The notes: a model not told the origin generated them from the sequence alone. A DNA stretch of 64,000 nucleotides from Tretioscincus oriximinensis (GCA_022410635.1 JAJVDF010001186.1:1-64000), one strand, 5' to 3'. Counted from the first letter of the stretch, positions 8,736 to 18,520 are shown. Program-made: numbers and translations.

Positions 8736-9525
8736 GGACTAGAAACAATGGGATGAAACGGTAACAGAGGGAATGGAGATTATAGACCAGGAAAAACTTT
8801 CTGATCATAAGGGCAATCAGCCAGTGGAAGAGGCTGCCAGAGGAGGTGGTGGTTGAGTTCCCCTTTGGTGGAAAGCTTCAAGCAGAAGATGGACAGCCAT
8901 GGTCTAGTGATTCCAACATAGGACAGGGGGTTGGACTCCATGATCCTGGAGGCCCCTTCCAGCTCTAGGATTCTAAGGTTTTATTATTTGAAGGAAGGAT
9001 GGATGGAAGGAAAAGCAACGAAGGTAATCTACCAGTGAGCTATNAGGCAAGTTCTCCTTTGGTGGTGGTCTTTAAACAGAGCCTGGATAGCCATGTATCT
9101 GATGGTTTAGTGAGACCCCACAATCCTGCTGGTCTCCAGGAAGGAAGGGTGGAAGGAAGGAAAGAGGGAGGGAAGGAAACTAAACTAGTGAAATAGATTG
9201 TCCCAGAGGGTGATGAATTCTCTTCCAGTGGAAGTCTTCAAACAGACGCTGGACAGACATGTATCTGGGATAGTTTAGGGACTCCTGCACTGAGTAAGGG
9301 GTTGGATCCCACAAACTTGCTGGGCCCCTCCCAACTCTACTATTCGAAGTAAGTATGTAAGGAGTCTATCAACTAGTGAAATAAGTTGTCCCAGACTCCA
9401 GTNGAAGTCTTCAAAGAGAGGCTGGGCATTCATCTAACTGGCATGGTTTAATGAATTCTGCACTGAAGGGGGATTGGACACCGTGGCCCTAGAGGTTCTA
9501 CGATTCCATCATTTCTCAAGCACTC
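8736..9525 (+). mobile_element. CR1 3' end followed by tandem CR1-tail units
   Basis: Starting with an ACTAGAAACAATGGGATGAA segment, the block contains four CR1 3' ends in the same orientation. Using the CTTCAAACAGA-like anchor, they lie at about 8873, 9068, 9233 and 9406. Each unit has GGTTTAGTGA-like and CCCTTCCAGCTCTA-like sequence and is separated by GGAAGGAA or GTAAG linkers. Normal insertion gives one tail, so this is probably a local tandem amplification of about 165-195 bp units. No coding capacity. Confidence 0.75.
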
Positions 9526-9904
9526 CCTAGAAGCATAAGGCACCTTCTCCTACTCCCTCTTGTCCAAATCAGACTGTGAAAAAGGAGACTTTTGACTAAG
9601 TCAGTTGCCTCCACCTGCATGCTTGGGGCCACCCCTTGCAACCTGGTGTGTCCTCAGAAGAGCAAGGCCGTCGCCACACAAGGCAAGAGCTGTGGGCTTG
9701 CAAGAGAGGTTGACACACGCAGAGTTACAAAGCCACCAAGATGGAAGAGGGAAAGGTAGGGTGAGGTGTGGGAGCCTGACGTCCTTGGATTCAGGTGGCC
9801 ATTGACAACGACAGGCTTGTGTTTGAGATATAATGCAACGTAGCCACATGTCCCAACACCCCATCAGGCTGTGGGGAAAAGTGGGTCATGCTGTCTGCAA
9901 ACAT
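9526..9904. other. Unassigned sequence
   Basis: No recognised gene or repeat. ORFs on both strands at 9601-9864 overlap each other and lack domain features. Confidence 0.35.
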
Positions 9905-10115
9905 TTTCTGCTCCAACAGATTTTTTTAAAGAGGAGGAGGAAGAGGAAGGAGAAGGAAGGAGGAGAAGAAAAGGAGGAGGAGGCAGGATGAGAGGAGGAA
10001 GAGAAGATGAAGGAGGAGGAATGGGAGAGGAGGAAGAGGAAAAGGAGGAGGAAAGAAAAAAGAAAAGGAAGAAAGGGAGGAGAAGAAAGAGAAATAGGAG
10101 AAGGAAAGAGATTTT
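9905..10115. repeat. GGA/GAA purine tract
   Basis: About 200 bases of almost pure purine (AGGAGG, GAAGGA, AAAAGG), ending just before AGAGATTTTATATAGCCC. It is an imperfect microsatellite, and the Glu/Arg-rich and Pro/Ser-rich ORFs across it are artefacts. Confidence 0.85.
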
Positions 10116-10981
10116 ATATAGCCCTTTTATACACAACATCATCAAAGCAATTTACGGACCTCCCTAGTCCACATTGTCTGCACGGGACCTGTGCAAATCC
10201 GACTCAGATCTGTGCCAAGAGCCCCCAAAACCGAATTAGTGGTGGACCACATAAACCAGGCCTACAAGCACACATGTGGTCCCACTTCTACTGCTCATCC
10301 AAATCAGGTTTTCCTGGATCCAACAATGCGGACGCCGTCTGCCACTGCATTCCTTTGGAAATGGGGATGCTTAAAACTGACCCTCTCCAGCATTTCCTCC
10401 TTTGCATTTCTATATCGCCCTAAACCCAAAGGTCTCGGGGACGTTAACAATAAGAACTGAATCCAGATATCACTGAACTACAACTTCCAGCATGCCATGT
10501 GAGGTTTTGGTTTTTTAAAAATCCACTAACTTCCGGAGGGCTGTGGGTTGAGCCANATGCGGTGGCTGAGGCTCTATTTTCGCCTTCAGAAAATTCAGGA
10601 GGGCCCCTCTACAGACATGGCTCCCCTACGACATCAAGAGGAGGCCATGGCCTGCAAAGCAAATAGGCTGGTACCAGGGCCCGCATAGGTGACACTCAAG
10701 TGATCGAGCCCCCTGGTCATTTGGCNGCAAAACTCCCTTCATGGCAGCCGTAACACTGACAGCCTCTTCCCCAGCCCCACCCAAGAACATTTCCAGGAGG
10801 AAGGCAGAATGCCGGCATTACTAGGGTGACACATGACACCTGGAGATGGGGCCCTAGGTCGAAGGAGGGCAGGGAAGGGGTGGGTTCTCTTTCCAGGCCC
10901 AGGGGAGCACAGAAAGCCATATGGGATAGGGTGAGGCGACCAGGTGCTGGTAGTGAATCATAATACAAACCCCTACTACAG
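10116..10981. other. Unassigned sequence with a short L2-type tail
   Basis: A minus-strand L2/SINE-B type tail fragment (TTTCTATATCGCCC then CAAAGGTCTCGGGG) lies at about 10405-10445. An ACTACAACTTCCAGCATGCC word, ZNF143-like, lies near 10479. The remainder has no recognisable features. Confidence 0.4.
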
Positions 10982-11086
10982 AACTTGGGGACAAGGTATA
11001 AAAAAAAATCTTTTTTTGAAAAAAACCAGGAGGCACCCCAAAACCAGGTTTCCGCCACTCCCAAATGGGGTCATCTGGTCAGCTTA
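10982..11086. mobile_element. MITE-A right half
   Basis: This copy preserves the internal AT palindrome (AAAAATCTTTTTTTGAAAAA), the AACCAGGAGGCACCCCAAAA block, and the right terminal repeat GGGGTCATCTGGTCAGC. The left terminal repeat is not visible. It directly abuts the next CR1-tail series. Confidence 0.75.
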
Positions 11087-11470
11087 ATATTGAGCAGGGG
11101 GCTGGATCCCATGGCTCTGGAGGACTGTTCCATCGCTAGGATTCTAGAATTTTATTATTCAAAGGAAGGAAAGAAAGAAAGGGAGTATCAACCAGTGAAG
11201 TAAGTTGCCCCCAGAGGTGAGTTCTCCTTCCATTGAAGTCTTCAAACAGAAGCTGCTGGATACCCAGGTATCTCCGATGGTTTAGTGACTCATGCATTGA
11301 CCAGGGGGTTAGGCACCATAGCCCTGCAGGAAGGAGAGATGTAATCCTGTGGGGGACTGGCTAGATGCTGATGATCAGTTTCCAAACCAGAAACTGCCAT
11401 TGCATTGGGGTGAGGTCTCCATGATCCTGGAGGTTCCTTCCAACTCTGGGATTCAACAGTTCCATGAGCT
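11087..11470 (+). mobile_element. Further tandem CR1 3'-tail units
   Basis: At least two and a half CR1 3' ends resemble those at 8.8-9.5 kb and share the orientation and the GGAAGGAAAGAAAG linker. The TTCAAACAGA anchor is near 11240. They probably belong to the same amplified array, now separated by about 1.5 kb of other sequence that includes a MITE-A. Confidence 0.7.
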
Positions 11471-12495
11471 CCAGCCCCTGAAAATTAAGGGAACTGGGCC
11501 AGTCTTTGTGCAGGACTTGTTGCTTCTTCTTGCCCTGCAAGGGATGGAGCCTCCTCCTCTTTCTCCTGCCTTCCCCCTGTTTCTGCTATCCCTCCTTCCT
11601 CCTCCTCCTCCTCTTCACCCCACCCTCCTTGCCTTCCCTCCTCCTGTAATGGGGTCACGGGCTCAGCTGGAATTGGGGTGGGGGGAAGGAGAGAGATGGA
11701 ATAGAAAGTGACAGTTGAGGAAAGGAGCTAACGAGTGAATGGAAAAAGAGGGAGGAGGAGGAGNGGAGAGGGGGAGAGAGGGAGGGAGGGAACTGAAACC
11801 CTCCAGCCCCATGCGGGGAAAGCCCAGGCGTCCTGGAATCCAGAATCTCTCCAGCTGCAAACCCCTGCACACCCTCTCACATACTCTCGGCCATCCTGAA
11901 GGACTCAGGGGTTCTGGCTCTTGGTTCCACTGGGTATGCAAACCTGGGATAGGCTCAAAAGTTTAGATTCCAACACACCAGACCCCCATAACGAGATGCC
12001 AACCCACCATGNTCTGGAGGCCAGAACCTCTGGCCACAGCCCCATGTCTGCGCCCAGCAGGGCCTACTTACCACCCTCTGCTCCACCCATGCCTGTTCTT
12101 GGCCACAGAGGAATCTAATCTTCCATCTTTCTGGTTAAATATTAAAGCTCCTCCCGGCGTCCTCCTGGCCCCATCCTGGGTGACCCTGTGGCTCGCTCCA
12201 GAGGTCCAGCCAGGGTGAGACATGCTGCTCTCCGATTCCTATCACCCACCTTCCTCCTCCCGAAATAATTAGCTCCCCCTGACCTCCTCAGCCCCCAGCT
12301 GGAAAGAGGGGGCCACTTTGTACAGAGCCCCCTTGTTAGGAGAGAACTGCAGCTGGTACCAGCCAGAGAGATGCTGTTGGAGAGGGAGATTGGGGGGGGG
12401 GGGGGAGAACATGGGCATAAAGTGATGCTGTTGTCCCCAGAATGAAGGAACAGGACTGGGGAGGGGTTGGTCTGAGCCAGTCTGGCGAGTGTCAA
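11471..12495. other. Unassigned, locally pyrimidine/purine-rich
   Basis: C/T-rich at about 11530-11640 and G/A-rich at about 11680-11790, with a G run near 12393-12405. No gene or named repeat is recognised. Overlapping ORFs on both strands lack domain signatures. Confidence 0.35.
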
Positions 12496-12668
12496 GATTC
12501 CTATCTGCAAGTCTCCCAGTTTGAGTCTGCACTCCTCCATGAAGCCAGCTGGATGACCTTGGGATGGTCGCAGTTCTTTGCAGCTCTCTCAGCCTACCTA
12601 CTTCATAAGCTGTCTGTTGTGAAGAGAAGAAAGCCACTTTGGTTGAGAAAAGTGATGTACAAAAGCTG
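12496..12668 (+). mobile_element. SINE-B variant, 5' half and tail
   Basis: The body motifs CTCCATGAAGCCAGCTGG, GTGACCTTGGG-like sequence, TCTCTCAGCC and TGTCTGTTGTGAAGAGAAG are present, then a TTGAGAAAAGTGATGTACAA tail. The tail leads directly into the CTAT microsatellite. Confidence 0.65.
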
Positions 12669-12756
12669 ACTCATCTATCTATCTATCTATCTATCTATCT
12701 GTCTATCTATCTATCTATCTGTCTGTCTATCTATCTATCTATCCATCTATCTATCC

Positions 12757-12818
<62 letters not shown>

Positions 12819-12833
12819 ATCTATCTATCTATC

Positions 12834-12873
<40 letters not shown>

Positions 12874-12893
12874 ATCTACTTACCTACCTACCA
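12669..12893. repeat. (CTAT)n microsatellite, about 225 bp
   Basis: A long tetranucleotide array of CTAT/ATCT with occasional GTCT, CATC and ACCT variants. It starts at the end of a SINE-B copy and runs into the right part of a REP-K repeat. The Ser/Ile/Tyr/Leu-rich ORF through it is an artefact. Confidence 0.95.
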
Positions 12894-12955
12894 AAGCTCT
12901 TGCTGCCTCTCTTTTTCTTGTTAGTCTCTAAGGAACTATGGGACCACCTTGTCTT
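12894..12955 (+). mobile_element. REP-K right-half fragment
   Basis: Contains AAGCTCTTGCTGCCTC, TTTCTTGTTAGTCTCTAAGG and CTATGGGACC, matching the non-palindromic right part of REP-K. It sits immediately after the CTAT array, as REP-K also does after TCCA arrays at 25.7 and 52.5 kb. Confidence 0.6.
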
Positions 12956-12969
12956 TCTTTCTGTCTGTC

Positions 12970-13168
12970 CCCTTCTCAGTCTTATCTGGAAGTCTCTCAG
13001 TTCAATTCTGCAGTCATCCACAAAGTCAGCTNGGTGACCTTGAGCCAGACACAGTTCTCTCAATTCCACCTATTTCACAAGGTGTCTGCTATGAAGAGAA
13101 GACCAGAAGGTTATGGAAGCCGCTTTGATTCCCTTCGGATTGAGAAAAACAGGATATAAAAACTGAAG
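12970..13168 (+). mobile_element. SINE-B variant
   Basis: The body motifs (CTTATCTGGAAGTCTC, GGTGACCTTGAGCC, ACAAGGTGTCTGC) are followed by a variant 3' end (GGAAGCCGCTTTGATTCCC and GAGAAAAACAGGATATAAAA). This tail is closer to SINE-A than to the ATAAATAA tail of other SINE-B copies, so two tail subtypes exist. Confidence 0.6.
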
Positions 13169-13171
13169 AAG

Positions 13172-13262
13172 AACAGCATCTGAAGAAGTAGACCCGTCTA
13201 CGAAAGCTTATGCCAACAACCACTTTTCTCGTTAGTCTCAAAGTGCTGCTAGCTCCTTTGCA
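13172..13262 (+). mobile_element. REP-K fragment
   Basis: Contains the CATCTGAAGAAGTAGAC start, GTCTACGAAAGCTTATGCC, and TCGTTAGTCTCAAAGTGC. It lies just downstream of a SINE-B variant. Confidence 0.6.
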
Positions 13263-13544
13263 GGATATAAAAACTAACTCTTCTTCTGAGATGCAGGGAC
13301 CAGCTTCTCAAACAAGANAGGCCAAGGCTGTTTTCTCCAGCCAAAGGGCAGGAGGAGAAGGAGAAAGAGGAGGAGGAGGAGGAGAAGAAATAGCCGACTT
13401 TTGTTTAGCAGAAAGATGAGGTTTTGCCACTTTTTTCCTGCTTGAGAGTATCCAGGGGCAATATAGACTAAGGCTCATCCGTAGTCCACACTGGCATATG
13501 GATGGCAAATACCTATCCCAAGAGCCGAACACAAGTGAAGGTTT

Positions 13545-13797
13545 TATTTGTCTATTTATTGGTTTGTTTGTTTGTTTGAAGGTCTCAGGGCAGCCAACCA
13601 TATGGTGGTGCACATAGCTTTTGTTGCTTTCTCCACAACAGACACCCTGTGGAGTAGGTGGGGCTAAGAGAGTTCAAAGAACTGTGACTGGGCCAAGGTC
13701 ACCCAGCTGGCTTTCATAGAGAGTGGGGGGAATCGAACCGGGAGACTACCAGGTTCGAGTTCAACTCTCTAACCACTACACCAAACTGGCTCTCCTT
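13545..13797 (-). mobile_element. SINE-B, full length, minus strand
   Basis: A tRNA-derived SINE of about 250 bp. On the minus strand the pol III A-box is TGGTGTAGTGGTTAGAGA and the B-box is GGTTCGATTCCCC-like. The conserved body follows (CCAGCTGGGTGACCTTGG, TGTCTGTTGTGGAGAAAGCA), then the L2-like tail GCCCTGAGACCTTC and repeated AAACAAAC. It resembles squamate tRNA SINEs of the Squam type; that name is inferred. Confidence 0.8.
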
Positions 13798-13804
13798 CTG
13801 ACTG

Positions 13805-14078
13805 AGATACCCAGAAGCAGGTGGTGGGCGAGACAGAAGGCTGGACTAGATGGGCCATGGCCCCATTCAGCAGGGCACATCTCAGATCCTCTTCTTATTC
13901 AAGGCCGCACCATGGTTGCTTGCTTCAACGTGAGTTCTCCTTCACTGGAAGTCTTCAAACAGAGGCTGGCAGCCATCTGTTTGGGGCGGTTTAATCAATC
14001 CTGCATTGGGCAAGAGGCTGGACCCCACGACCCTGGAGGTCCCTTCCAACTCTATGATTCTGTGATTCATGTGGCAAA
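13805..14078 (+). mobile_element. CR1 tails (two pieces)
   Basis: 13805-13890 is the GGCTGGACTAGATGG CR1 3' tail. 13905-14078 is a 3' end of the classical CR1 type: it has CTTCAAACAGAGGCTGG, a GGTCCCTTCCAACTCTATGA block, and ends in a GATTCTGTGATTC octamer-like repeat. Both are non-coding in effect. Confidence 0.8.
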
Positions 14079-15001
14079 CGGCTTGGGTAACGACAAGGCC
14101 TCTTACAGATCTCTGACTGACCAACGGAGAAAGCGAAGCCATAAAAATCAAGAAGGTACGAATAAAAGCGTCACGGCACGATTCGACGCCCCTTTAGAAC
14201 TTGGTTCCGGTGCATGCGGGCGGGCGGGCCGTACNGTGCCAGCCAGAAGTCCACCTGTCACTTCTGGCACCACTGTAGGGGTTTGCATAAGCGTATAGAA
14301 ACCAGAGCATCATGCACTGCGCCTGTGCACTTTTTCCAGGCCTCCTGGGTCCTCTGAGCTGGACCTCTCAGCTGCTTTTAAGTTTTTCCAAGCCACTGAC
14401 TTTTGGGTCTCGGGGAAGTTTGCATCTTCTGGCAATAATTAACAGGGGAGGGGGAAGACTGGGGTCACTGGCCTGGCTTTCCTGGAGAAAAATTGGGTTG
14501 GGAAAGGAGGGAGGAGGAGGAGGAGAGAGAGGGGGGAGGGAGGGAGCGGGAGAAGGAGGGAGCAACTGCTTGTTTGGGTTACTTGGGAATAAATCAAGTA
14601 TTGCAGTTCCCATCCTTTGTATACAAGTTTCAACCCCCTCTTTACCCGTNCTTGTGCCTCGTCCTGCTTTTCCGCTCTCCTTGCTTGAGTGGTCCAAGCC
14701 CCAGATGTTGTAGCCCAGGGACCTGCACAGGCCCAGAGCCTCCATTCCAGCAGAGAGCTCAGTTCTTGCCTCCACAGCCTTCCCATAACCAGCCTATCAG
14801 TGTTAAATAACGCTTAGTTTTCCTACACATTATTAATAAAAGGCCTTGCGGAAACCGTCAGTTTGTGGCACGAATGCACCAAAACATCTGCCCATCACCT
14901 CAAATGGAGGCGACTGGACAGGTTGGGTGCCCAATGCCCCATCGCCCTGCCAAGGCACTTCTCTGGGTAAGCTGCCAGAGACACCCCTGATCCAATAGAG
15001 G
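14079..15001. other. Unassigned sequence with a purine patch
   Basis: No gene is recognised. An R5-like CACTTCTGGCACCACT word lies near 14260 and a GGAGGAGGAG purine patch at about 14505-14565. Overlapping ORFs on both strands are Pro/Ser- or Gly/Glu-rich. Confidence 0.35.
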
Positions 15002-15009
15002 GAATAGAG

Positions 15010-15216
15010 CAGACCTGGGCAAGGGGCNGCCCAAGGGCCGCATGTGGCCCTCCTACTGTCTCTGACCGGCCCGCCCATCTTAACTCAGAGTTGGAGGCGT
15101 GGCTTTACTATTATATACAGTATTGGGTAGAACTGAGTTTACTATATTAGTCCAGCCATCTTAAACCATCCCAATTTCTCATGTGGCCCCTTGGGAAAAT
15201 TAATTGCCCACCCCTG
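15010..15216. mobile_element. Complete non-autonomous hAT element with perfect 8-bp TSD
   Basis: A 207-bp element bounded by imperfect terminal inverted repeats: CAGACCTGGGCAA at 15010 and TTGCCCACCCCTG at 15204-15216. Subterminal inverted words GGGCCGCATGTGGCCC and CATGTGGCCCCTTGGG follow inside. It is flanked by an identical 8-bp direct repeat, GAATAGAG, at 15002-15009 and 15217-15224. Eight-base duplications and CAG...CTG ends are diagnostic of the hAT superfamily. It encodes no transposase. Confidence 0.9.
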
Positions 15217-15224
15217 GAATAGAG

Positions 15225-15895
15225 GGTGAAAGGGACGAGGAGGAACATACTCCGTAAATGTTACAGGACACCAGCACAAGTTGTGACGTTTNTTTCCAAA
15301 TACTCCTGGGACATGTTGGCCTGGATGCCAAGAAAGGGGTACTTTTATACATGTAGTATGGGAATGTCAAAGAGTCAGGGAATTTTGGGAGAAAGTGGAA
15401 AGAAAAATAAATAATATCTTCAATTTACAAATACGAATATCAAACAAAGTGGCTGTATTGCGTGGAGATTTGGAAGATATTGGGCCTGAGAGCATAAGGG
15501 ACGTTCTAGACAACATAATCACTTGTGCTCAGACTGTTCTAGTGGGTGGGTGGGGTGTTCAAGATGGGCAAGGCAGGAAATGTTTGATTATATGATTGAT
15601 TGTGATTGCAACTGAAATATCCAATTGCAGAATTAATAATCTAGAAAATATTCAGAAAATAAGAGGTTCTAAACAGAAATGGTTGAGAGTTAAAAGATTA
15701 CTTAGGGGCAGAAATAAGGCAGGAAGTAACAAAATTAGGANTGAAATTGATTTTCCGGATATGAGCCCCTTTAGTGAGTATTGAGTATGTATGCAAATAA
15801 TGGAGGGGAGGGGAGAATGTTTTGAAATATGGTAAAAGAATTGGATGGAATATTTTATGGTATTGTGGTGCAAAGAGAAATAAAAGCTGCATTCT
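15225..15895 (+). mobile_element. L1-like LINE 3' end (ORF2 C-terminus and 3' UTR)
   Basis: Conceptual translation in shifting frames resembles the L1 ORF2 C-terminal cysteine-rich region. A segment around 15260-15370 reads like the YRTPA...GYFYT stretch. The frame at 15395-15595 begins MERKINNIFNLQI and continues TCAQTVLVGGW. The later frame at 15596-15784 continues similarly. Frameshifts and stops show it is dead. A 3' UTR with GGAGGGGAGGGGAGAATG and a terminal AAATAAAAGC polyadenylation-type signal follow. L1 assignment is from remembered family pattern, not a search. Confidence 0.65.
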
Positions 15896-16078
15896 CACTA
15901 GCTGTGTGGCTTTGAACTAGGCGCACGCAGTTCCCTTATAATCCACAGGGGGAGCTCTTTTGTTATGGCTGCACTCTCACTAGGGGGAAAATGAGAGCGG
16001 AAGCTGTGTGGCATTGCACTGAGTGCATGCAGTTCCCCTATCATCCACAGGGGGAGTGCTTTCACAATGAATTATTTG
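15886..16078. repeat. Imperfect tandem duplication of about 85-110 bp
   Basis: Two copies share the words GC(A/T)GCA(T/C)TCTCACTAG, AGCTGTGTGGC, CAGTTCCC, and TCCACAGGGGGAG. The first is at about 15886-15968 and the second at about 15969-16060. It starts at the polyadenylation end of the L1 fragment. Confidence 0.65.
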
Positions 16079-16283
16079 CAAAGTCACACAGGGATGGGAA
16101 ATCGCACGAGAAAACCGTACATGTACAAGTTTCTTGCTTGATTTTGGGGTCTACATGAGGGTGAAACTCCAGGATCCAAGTTTCTCCCTCCCACTAGGCC
16201 CCATCTAATTTTTCCGGAGGGGGGGCACTTTGATTCGTGTGACCTCCGACCCCGACCCCTTTTCTATCAAATGCTTCTGGACA

Positions 16284-16396
16284 GCAGCCATTTTATGTCA
16301 TGTGACTTCCAGCCTCAACCCTTTTTGGTCACATGGAAGCAATCATGTGACCAAAAAGGGGTCAGGGTCAGAAGTCACATGACCCAAAATGGCTGC
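16284..16396. repeat. Long hairpin: 52-bp arms, 8-base loop
   Basis: The left arm 16284-16335 and right arm 16344-16396 are near-perfect reverse complements, separated by GAAGCAAT. The stem contains CAGCCATTTT, GTCATGTGACTTC and TTTTTGGTCACATG. Further diverged copies of TGTGAC...CCCC sequence lie just outside on both sides (about 16228-16262 and 16398-16437). It is probably a foldback MITE. The repeated TCACATGA words also match M-box/TFE-type E-boxes. Confidence 0.8.
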
Positions 16397-16439
16397 CACC
16401 AGAAGTCATGTGACAAAAAGAGGAGCAGGGCTGGAAGTC

Positions 16440-17419
16440 TGGGCAGAAATTTCTTCCCCCGGGTACGAGTTTTCCATGGTGGAAAATTTCCCATCGTTGC
16501 ACACAACACCAGAACGGAGTTCTCTCTCAATTTGGGAAAAATGTGTTCTGGCCACGGTTTGCCCATAGCTGCCACCGTTGTGGCTTCTTTTTGTTCTAAC
16601 CTCTGAGGAGGCAAAAGTGGTTTTTAAAGGGATTTTGAGGGGTTGGGTTCTAGTTTTGCACAAAACTAAACATCTGTATATCTTTATTAATTTTTAGTAA
16701 TTATGGATGTGTGCAAAAGTCGGGCATCTTTTTTAAAAAAAGGCAGAGAAGTGTGTGGGAAATGGACACACTGAAAACAGACTAGCCAACCAATGTGGCC
16801 GTTAGCACCAGAAGCCAATGGGAATCTTTCGTGGACGATGAAACCGAGAAAACGGCAGAGGGAATTGAATTCATACTGCAGTTCTCAAAACTGCTTCTTT
16901 CACCCCCGTGAGCCAAAGTTCCCGTTGGAGGCCACACAGACAAAATGCTTGTCTCCCACCTTCGCTCACTGCTTCGTAGGCTGGCTGCTCCCTTTACACT
17001 AGTAACCCAATAATCCAGTTCCAGAAAAGTGGTCTGACCTTTTCCCCATCTCCCCTCCCTCCCCATCTCACAGTCCCAANCATGGAACCTGCACGGTTTG
17101 CTTCCAACCTTCCCAGCCTGGATCTTCTTAGCTTTGTTTTCTTGCTCATTTCACTGCCTTATGCACGAGTTCACTGCTGCACGAAATCTCTTACGTTCTC
17201 TTTGCCCGAACTTGCCTTCTTCTCCCACTCCTGCAGCCTCCTTCCCAGTACTTCTTCCACGCCTTTCCCAGTTCTGGCAGATGGTTCCCAGGTGCCGCCA
17301 TACAGAGCCCAGACCCCTCCCATCCCTCCTTCCTTCATGTTCAGCAACTTCAGCAAGGACTTGTTCCTAAAACTTCCACCGTCCTCCCCGGCCTTTCCTG
17401 TGCTCAGTTTTATTTTAGG
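16440..17419. other. Unassigned sequence
   Basis: No recognised gene or repeat. About 16780-16900 resembles 37430-37570 (both carry ACCAATG(T/C)G, CCGTTA, CAGAAGCCAATG, and GGCAGAGGGAATTGAATTCA-like words), so an unnamed dispersed repeat is present at both places. Confidence 0.4.
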
Positions 17420-17580
17420 ATAGTTTATTACCTGATTTTGGCTATCAGAAGAAACGCCTTCCCCCATATGGCCTTGCTCATGCGCTAAGATCTCAAGGAG
17501 AAGGCCTTCTGGGAGTTCCTCCCCTTGTCGAGATGCAAGGGGTGGGAGCACATAGCAGGACCTCTAGAGGCTTACCAGAT
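17420..17580 (+). mobile_element. L2-like ORF2 C-terminal fragment
   Basis: A plus-strand frame reading like PYGLAHALRSQGEGLLGVPP resembles the segment just before the LWNSLP block of L2 ORF2. It is short and degenerate. Confidence 0.45.
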
Positions 17581-17589
17581 GCCTACACA

Positions 17590-17655
17590 TTTGGAGCCTG
17601 CTGTAGCCTACACTAGCACGAGGATAGCAGCCTCCTATTCCAAGATGCATCCAAA
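17590..17655. mobile_element. FB-1 fragment
   Basis: GGAGCCTGCTGTAGCCTACA, then CTAGCACGAGGAT and CTCCTATTCCAAGATG, matches one arm of the FB-1 foldback family. Confidence 0.6.
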
Positions 17656-18150
17656 AATATGGGAGCTCTGAACAAGCAGCCCTGGGACCACCCAGCTGAA
17701 ATCAGAATTCCGCTGAATCCATGCAAATATTTTTCCTCCTCCCATCGCCCCTCTAGCTTCCTCGCCTTTGGTCCTGGGATGTATTTTCTGCACATTCTTC
17801 TCACATTGAGGCTGTTTTATGGTTTAATATATTTTTCCCCCCTATTGGACTTGCAAAATCCTTGGCCCGCGTGACTTCACCTTTGTCAAAGGCTTGTGGA
17901 GGGTGAAAAATTGGCGGAAAGCACAGAGGCGTCGGAATCGCTGGCCCCGTGCTCTTACAATCTGCAACAGATGTCGGGAAGACGTCTTGGAGGAGGCAGC
18001 AGACAGGCCGGCCACAAGTGGAGGCCACGGGGGCGCAGGGGCCTCGTCCAAAGCTCCCTCCTCCTAGCATAAGGGACCACCACTTTCTAGCACGTACAGC
18101 TTGTGCAAACTTCACACTTGGAGAAGCAAACCGTCTGGCAACTAGGTTGT
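17656..18150. other. Unassigned sequence
   Basis: No recognised repeat or gene. ORFs at 17801-18115 (minus) and 17949-18284 (plus) overlap each other and lack domain signatures. Confidence 0.35.
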
Positions 18151-18154
18151 GTCT

Positions 18155-18276
18155 TAAGAAGAAGAAGAGTCTTTTTATATCCTGCTTTCCTCAACCCGAA
18201 GGAAATCGCAGTGGCTTCCATAACCTTCCGTTCTTCTCTTCACAACAGATACTTTGTGCAGTACGTGGGGCTGCGA
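18155..18276 (-). mobile_element. SINE-B variant 3' half
   Basis: On the minus strand: a GTGGGGCTG word, then CTGTTGTGAAGAGAAGAACG, GGTTATGGAAGCC, and a GAGGAAAGCAGGATATAAAA tail ending in TTC repeats. This is the same tail subtype as 12970-13168. Confidence 0.6.
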
Positions 18277-18324
18277 TCTCATAAGGAAGATATTCCAGCC
18301 CATTAAGTGGCCCCTTTTTTGCAC

Positions 18325-18520
18325 CTTCAAGAACAGGTGTGGGTTTTGCCTTCTTCTGTTTGCGAGAGCCCCAGTGAAATTGTTGGGCCAGTGCAGACTA
18401 TGCCAGACCCCACGTGGCTCATCCACAAGCCTGTGTAGACTATGGCAGGCCCCATTCAGGGTCTGCCTTAGTCTACACTAGCACGCGGATGGGACATCCC
18501 TATTCCAAGAGTTGAGAACA
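18325..18520 (+). mobile_element. CR1 tail fused to an FB-1 foldback
   Basis: 18325-18390 is a CR1 3' UTR (GAACAGGTGTGGGTTTTGCC through TTGGGCCAGTG). It passes directly into FB-1: the repeated GTGTAGACTATGGCAGGCCC, its inverse GGGTCTGCCTTAGTCTACAC, and a GGATGGGACATCCC/ATTCCAAGA end. The junction falls at GGGCCAGTG, which CR1 and FB-1 share. Confidence 0.7.

Noticed and set aside
12639..13037. 132-codon ORF rich in Ser-Ile-Tyr-Leu
   Set aside because: Translation of the CTAT microsatellite plus SINE sequence.
13545..13797. tRNA gene from A-box and B-box matches
   Set aside because: The pol III boxes belong to a SINE with conserved body and LINE-like tail. No cloverleaf can be completed.
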